From Rheum nobile (lineage: Eukaryota; Streptophyta; Magnoliopsida; Caryophyllales; Polygonaceae), in contig WOAB01000568.1 in assembly GCA_027886185.1 (NCBI GenBank), positions 9,928,501-9,992,500 on the forward strand: 64,000 nucleotides of DNA, written 5' to 3'. A program made the translations under genes and the position numbers. Below, piece after piece: positions 58,085-64,000 of the stretch; positions within the stretch are counted from its first letter, which is position 1; each line of letters starts with the position of its first letter. The notes under the pieces are model-generated. The model was not told where the DNA came from and made no database searches. It saw nothing but the letters and a program-made list of their open reading frames with translations.

Positions 58085-61000
58085 GCGACATGACAAATGG
58101 TACATTGATAGTGGTTGCTCGTGCCATATGACCGAAAATATAAGCACAATGTCCTCACTTTAGCAACACCACGGAGGAAATATTTTTTTCGGGGATATAA
58201 TAAAAGGAGCAATCTGTGGAGTTGGTAATGTGAATCTTATAGATCACATCAAGGTAAGTAATGTTCACCTTGTTGAAAATTTGGGTTTTGATCTAATAAG
58301 TGTGTCACAAATGTGTGATCAAGGAGGCAATGAGGTTTGCTTTACCTCTAAGGAATGCTTTGTGGAAGACAATCAGGGAAAAGTGATCTTAAAGGGAAAA
58401 AGGTTTCATAATGTCTATGTTATTGATCCAAAATTTGTTCCCAAAGAGAAGTTGTGTCTTTCGTCAATTGAAGATCACAAGAATCTATGGCATCAACGAC
58501 TGGGTCATGCAAGCATCAAGATAATCCACAAGTTACATCAAAGGGAACTGGTTCGTGGGCTTCCCAAAATCAATGCTGAAAAGTCAGATCTCTATTCTGA
58601 TTGTGCTAAAGGGAAACAGATTCGCAGTTCATTCAAGTCCAAAACAATGGTAAGCTCCTCTAAACCTCTGGAACTCATTCACATGGATCTTTGTGGTCCT
58701 ATGTGAGTTCAAAGTATTGGTGGAAACAAGTATATTCTGGTACTTGTTGATGACTTTTCTAGATTCACTTGGACAATATTCATAAAATCTAAAAGTGAAG
58801 TCTTTGAAAGATTCAAAGAATAATTCTCTTACTTGAAAAATCTTTGAATGTATCTCTTCGGGCTATTCGTTCCGACCACGGAACTGAGTTCGAAAATGGA
58901 GACTTTCTAACCTTTTGCAGGGAACATGGAATTGATCACAACTTCTCGGCTCCTTATACTCCACAACATAATGGGGTTGTCAAGAGAAAGAACAAGACGT
59001 TGGAAGACATGGCTCGCACCATGCTCATCTCGAGTAGTCTTCCTCGTCTTTCTGGGCAGAAGTTGTTAATGCAGCTTGTTACATTCTGAATCGAGCAATG
59101 TTGCGCCCTATGCTTGAGAATACGTCTTATGAGTTACTAAGAGGCAAAGTTCCCAACATCTCTCATCTAAGAGTCTTTGGATGCAAATGTTTCGTTCACA
59201 ACAACGGTAAGGACAATCTGGGGAAGTTTGATCCTAGGAGTGATGAAGGAATCTTCATTGGGTATGCTTCCAATAGCAAGGCATACAAGGTCTTCAAAAA
59301 ACGGACTAAAAAGGTAGAGGAGAGTATTCATGTTATTTTCAATGAAAAATTGACTTCAAAGTCTGTGCAGGATCCCTCAGTTCCTTCGGAAGATTCGTTC
59401 CAAAGGACAAATGAAGACTTAGATGATGAAGCTCCCTCCAAGCATAACTCCTATTCTAACATGTCCGGTCCTTCTCCGCCCACAGTTCCCTCAACTGCCA
59501 TTGATCCAAAACCTGCAACGACTCCTGACAGCACCCCAGTTCCCTCCATCTCTCACGATGTTGTTGTTTCTTTAGTTCCCTCTATTCTTCAAGCTGATGA
59601 GGAAGCTCCTGCTCTTGTGGTTGATCCAATTGCATCTTCTTCCATTGTTGCTGAATCCGCTGATGCTGAAATTCCTGGAACTGACTTGATCATTCCTAAC
59701 AGAGACAAAAGATCCCTCAAGCATCCTGTCAGGTATGATTTTGAGGATATGAGATATTGTGCTTTCAATGCATTTTTGTCTCTTATATAACCAAAGAACG
59801 TCACAGAGGCTCTGAAAGACGCTGACCGGATTCAAGCCATACAAGAGGAACTTTACCAGTTCGAAAGGAACAAAGTATGGAGACTAGTTCCTCGTCCTCA
59901 AAACAGACACATCATATGAACTAGGTGGGTATTTCGCAACAAGTTGGATGATTCAGGTGCAGTGTCAAGAAACAAGGCTCACTTGGTAGCTCAAGGCTAC
60001 AATCAACATGAAGGAATTGACTATGATGAGACCTTTGCCCATGTGGCAAGATTGGAGGCCATTAGATTACTCATTGTGTATGCCTCTCACAAAGGTTTTA
60101 AGCTATTCCAAATGGACGTCAAGACTGCATTTCTCAATGGAATTCTTCAAGAAGAGGTATATGTCAAGCAACCTCCAGGATTCGAAGATGATGATCACCC
60201 TGACTATGTCTACTTTCTGGACAAGGCTCTCTATGGTCTTAAGCAAGCTCCTCGAGCTTGGTGTGATCGTCTTGCCCAGTTCCTAACAGCCAGTGGCTAT
60301 CGACGTGGTGTGATCGACCAAACTCTTGTCATCCTGGACGTCAAAGGTGAGATTCTTGTGGTCCAGGTATATGTTGATGATATTATCTTTGGTTCCACTA
60401 ACTTGGCTCTTGTAGAAAAGTTCAAAAATCTGATGAGCAGCGAGTTTGAAATGAGTATGATTGGGGAATTATCCTTCTTTCTGGGACTGCAAGTCACTCA
60501 GATGGATGATGGCATTCAAATTCATCAACATAAATATCTTAAGGAACTCCTGAAGAAGTTCAAAATGGATTCTAGCAAAGCTATCTCAACCCCCATTTCT
60601 CATGCCACTCGTCTCACTACATATCATTCTGGCCAGAAAGTGGAAGAAAAGCTATATCGAGGCATGATTGGTTCCTTGATGTATCTAACCGCAAGTAGGC
60701 CAGATATTGTCTTTCCTGCTTGTTTGTGTGCCAGGTTTCAAGCCGATCCAAGAGAATCTCACTTATCTGAAGTGAAGCGCATATTTTGCTATCTCAAGGA
60801 AACTGATGACCTATATCTTTGGTATCCCAAGAATTGTCATTTCAATCTTCTTGGATACACAGATGATGACTACGCATGCTACTTGGTTGATCGGAAGAGC
60901 ACATCTGGCATGGCACAGTTCCTTGGACCATGCTTGGTCTCTTGGGGCTCTAAGAAGTAGAATTATGTTGCTCTCTCCACCACTGAAGCTGAATACATTG

Positions 61001-61258
61001 CAGCTACCGCTTGTTGTTCCCAACTTTTGTGGCTCAAACACACAACTTGCAAATTTTGGTATGTCTTTTGGTCCCCTTAAGATTCTTTGTGATAATACTA
61101 GTGCAATCAATATTGCAAAGAATCATGTGCATCACATTAGGACCAATCATATAGACATCATTTATTGCGTGATCATGTTGAAAAAGGAAACATTGTGCTA
61201 GAACACTGTAGGACTAAAGATCAAATTGCCGATATATTCACAAAAGCATTAAATCAAT
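58085..61258 (+). pseudogene. Sirevirus pol, broken
   Basis: Protease reads WYIDSGCSCHMT (58101). Integrase has LWHQRLGHAS (~58485), then VLVDDFSRFTW after a stop, IRSDHGTEFENGDF and PYTPQHNGVVKRKN. Reverse transcriptase (59944-60960) has FQMDVKTAFLNGIL and VYVDDIIFGSTN. RNase H follows, with DRKSTSG and CDNTSAINIAKN. Stops and shifts lie near 58706, 58822, 59088, 59790, 59920, 60958 and 61020. The RT block alone stays open for 338 codons. Confidence 0.9.
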
Positions 61259-61261
61259 AAC

Positions 61262-62148
61262 ATTTTAAGACCCTAAGATTACTTATGGGAATGATTTCCC
61301 TAAACTAGTAGTTCTAGTTGCTTTTACTAGTTCCCTTGCTTTGACTAGACTTGATCTCTTCTATGATTTCTTTGAAAATATTGATGATGTTTGATCTTGT
61401 GATGACCTTGCATGTCCTGTAATAATTTTTCTAAAGCATGTTCTTAATATTCTTGCATGATCTCATGATTTTATTATATGATTAGACTTTGATCACATCT
61501 CTTCGTTGGCCTCAAAGTAGTCGATTTGATCTTTTTTATCCGTCATCATAAGTCGAAATGATAATTGACTACAAACCGTCCTAAGCCTGATTGTATTGTA
61601 TAATTCCATATGATCCATCTTTAGTCCACAACTGGGAACTATCTTTGTGGTGTCAAAATGCCAACCTTATTTTCTTGATATGGGTATGTACTTTTCTTAA
61701 GTGTTGTTTGGTTCCCTACATAAATGTACCAATGTCTATCCTACTCCGTGTCAAAATCTGAAGAAAGGAACTGGGAATTGCTTCCAACGGCCAGATTTCA
61801 AATTCGCTGATAAATCGCTATTCCCGAGGACATTAACTGCGTTTCTAGCCGTTGAGAATCTGTGACTGATGTAGATCCGATTTTGGAATTAATTTTGGTA
61901 ATTATATCTGATGGGATGTTGAGTTCCCTTATTTTTTGTTGAAGATCTTGTGAACGTTAGAGTTCCTTTATTTGAAGAGATTTGGCAACAACAACTTTTG
62001 GATAGCATTTTATTTTCATCTATAAAAGGCAGAGAGTGAAACCCTATTTCGGCATCGCTTTCAATCTCTCTCTGTCTCTCACAACTATTTATCGTGCTCT
62101 CGCAATTTCTCAACTCTGAAAAATCTCTCAAGCTCTATACTTGCTCTC
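61262..62148. other. Sirevirus spacer between pol and the extra ORF
   Basis: Noncoding, T-rich, with a possible leader for the extra ORF (TATAAAAGG at 62021, about 130 bp before its ATG). Confidence 0.5.
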
Positions 62149-63663
62149 ATGGACGTTGAACTCAAATCCCTTGCCGATGATGAGCGTGCCCTGCTCGCTG
62201 AGTACCGCAAAAAGAAGGCCGCTACTTCAACATCTCAAGCGCCTTTTCCTGCCAAGGTCTCATCGGTGGAGGAGCCCAGTAAGTCTGCTCTGCAACCTGT
62301 CCCGGAAGTGAAGCCATCTCAGTCGGCTTCGTCGGAGCACACGCCTACCAAGCCCAACTCCCCCGCTCCGACTCAGGAGGGTTCCCATCACTCGTCTCCT
62401 TCCCAGGAGAACGAGTCCATCAACGTGGAACTCCTCCCAACGCCTCCAACATCATTCAAATTGCCTGGAGACTCCAGTCGGTGGCCGGTCGTGTCAAGCG
62501 GCGTGCAACAAAGGGGGCTCAAGGCGTCTCCTTGCTTCAACTAGAGGATGCTTTGAAGGCCAAAAAGGCCAAAACTGAAGTAGGGAAGAAGCCCCAAACA
62601 AAGGCAGCGTTGTCTGTCTCCCCGGATCCCTCTGATGTTTCTTCCGCTTTCGCCTCCAAAAAAATCTTGGAACCGTTGATCATTGGAGAGCAATTCTGGA
62701 TTTCTGCCGATAATGACCTCATATCCTCTCCTCACTCTGTCCTTCAACTTCAGGGTTGGGACAAACTGATTGTGGAGCCGTTTTCTGCCAATGAGGATCT
62801 TGTCCGACTGTTCTACCAATCCATGGAGTTTGTGCCGGCGAAAGATGATCAACATGCAAATGACTCCATCCTCACTTGGAGAGGTAACCTTATCCCTCTT
62901 TCTGCTGGTGTCATTGGCTCTGCTTTGGAAGTTCCCACTGGTGACGGCTACGATATAATCGTTAAGAGGAACTGGCCTAAAGGATGCAAAAAGGCTATCC
63001 TCACTGTTGTGTTTGATGGTTCCCCACAATCTAAGGGACCTTTGCTCACCAAGTTCCTTCACCTGGACAAGAAGTTGCTGCACACTTTTCTGATCAAGAA
63101 CGTCATTCCCCGCCAGGAGAAGCGAGATACTGTTTTGATTGGAGATGCTATCTTGATGGAGAAGTTGATTTCTGGTGTTCCCATTGATCTCCCTCGTATT
63201 ATGCTGGCTCATATGCAATATTATAAGGCACACTCTACTCACACTCTTCCTTATCCACATTTGATCAAGAAATCTTATGTCGCCTTGGTCTTTACCCGAC
63301 TGGTGTCGAGGAAACTCCGTTTTCTCGGTTCCTTACCATGACCACTGTTGGGCGTTTGCTGCATAAGGCCCATATGGATAAGGAGTCTGAGGATGAGAAG
63401 GATAAGGAAAAGGAGGAAACTCAACAAGGGCCTTCTGAACCCCGTTAGTCCCTGATACCCATGTGATTTTGGAGAGTATGGGGAGTATTGAACATGCCCT
63501 TGTTGATGGGTTCAACCATGTCGCCTCTGTTATTGAGAAAGGGAGTAACTTCACCAATGAGATGGTGGTGGAGTTATGGAAGACTTCTGCTGCACTAGTG
63601 AAGGAGATTGCGAGGTTGGTTGACAAGAAGGTTGCACATGAGACAGAGAAGGCTAAGGAGTAG
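62149..63663 (+). pseudogene. Sirevirus extra (envelope-like position) ORF, frameshifted
   Basis: It starts MDVELKSLADDERALLAEYR, followed by a Ser/Pro-rich linker. A shift near 62460 moves to the frame with KRRATKGAQG and the conserved plant-transposon domain (FYQSMEFV..., SILTWRGNLIPLSAGVIG, LEVPTGDGYD). A second shift near 63300 returns to the first frame (GLYPTGVEETPFSRFLTM). A TAG near 63445 precedes a coiled-coil-like tail ending at 63663. The middle matches the 'putative plant transposon protein' domain seen in many retroelements. The family function is unknown; no membrane segment was seen. Confidence 0.75.
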
Positions 63664-63671
63664 TTCTCCTT

Positions 63672-64000
63672 GTTGGATCGTTAGAGTTATGTCTGAGGGA
63701 ACAAAAGCTTTGTTCCCACAGAAGGTGCAACAGAATATTATAGCAAGAAAGATAAAGTAACGAACTCACGATGTATAGTGGAAACCCCAATCAGTCAAAT
63801 AACTAATCAAGGAAAAACCACTACATTCAAGCTTCTCGCTTGAGAGGATTTTGAAGTGTCTACTTGTCTTATTGATTTCTTGTTCGATTACACTTGTAGC
63901 CTGGACTCCAAACCCTAGACTTCCCACCTAGATTTGAAACTCTCTTCTACAACGGTGAATACGAACTCAACCCTCTAAGACTCACACACACTTCACTCTC
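63672..64000 (-). mobile_element. Opposite-strand Sirevirus-like LTR, end of an element beyond the window
   Basis: Read on the minus strand, this stretch ends AACGATCCAACA. It shares AAGCTTGAAT, AGTAGAC and AAATCCTCT blocks with the 5' LTR at 55175-56013, but in inverse orientation. It is probably the 3' LTR of a second element lying mostly to the right. Confidence 0.65.

Larger units (their letters stand above)
55175..63671 (+). mobile_element. Sirevirus-like Ty1/copia element, inactive, 3' LTR not seen
   Basis: A 5' LTR, gag, pol and an extra ORF after pol occur in the order typical of plant Sireviruses (SIRE/Maximus). All reading frames carry stops or shifts. Before the matching 3' LTR, an opposite-strand LTR begins at 63672, so this copy is either truncated or interrupted. 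Confidence 0.88.

Noticed and set aside
62541..63260. A 239-codon minus-strand frame in the Sirevirus extra ORF
   Set aside because: Antisense of the conserved plant-transposon domain; no known motif on that strand.

Overview
This window is nuclear DNA of a flowering plant, probably a eudicot. GT-AG introns, AT-rich spacers, plant-type hAT, MULE, copia, gypsy and L1 elements and one 21-exon plant peptidase gene support this; nothing here fixes the species. By my reading about four fifths is transposon-derived, and only one gene is clearly a host gene.

Layout: 0-3.6 kb, a decayed hAT (TTF/DUF4371-type) transposase on the minus strand. 3.7-6.9 kb, AT-rich spacer with a dispersed repeat. 6.96-9.68 kb, a 2.7-kb solo LTR with a 5-bp target duplication. 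9.7-10.4 kb, small unrecognised ORFs and a hairpin. 11.0-11.8 kb, the 3' part of an LTR plus PBS and gag stub. 13.27-22.83 kb, a complete Mutator-like element (MULE). 22.86-28 kb, several MITE-like elements. 28.1-29.6 kb, a pair of inverted tRNA-like sequences and a TGCAC-rich array. 30.9-32.7 kb, an L1 LINE remnant carrying a MITE. 32.9-41.5 kb, an intact ERMP1-like M28 peptidase gene (minus strand). 41.8-48.3 kb, a full-length but dead copia element starting 272 bp upstream of that gene's ATG. 49.3 kb, a second copy of the 23.6-kb hAT MITE. 50.5-52.9 kb, a smaller MULE-like element with an open two-exon ORF. 55.2-63.7 kb, a dead Sirevirus-like copia with an extra ORF after pol. 63.67 kb to the end, an opposite-strand LTR of a related element.

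The centrepiece is the 9,565-bp MULE at 13270-22834. It has ~75-bp terminal inverted repeats and a perfect 9-bp target duplication. Its five-exon transposase gene splices by eye into an unbroken 974-codon frame, with a DDE core, a SWIM-like zinc finger and a C-terminal OTU cysteine-protease-like domain. Convergent to it is a five-exon plant-mobile-domain (PMD) gene, intact except for one TAG codon. Between the two lies a ~560-bp near-perfect fold-back, with a TATA-containing promoter-like segment pointed into it. All three promoter-like segments sit next to clusters of the same palindromic motif (GGGCGGCAC...GTGCCGCCC). This suggests one cis-acting code shared by both proteins and a possible hairpin RNA; that last step is inference. 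A second, unrelated MULE-like element at 50.5 kb has its own palindrome family (CGTCCGTGACGG).
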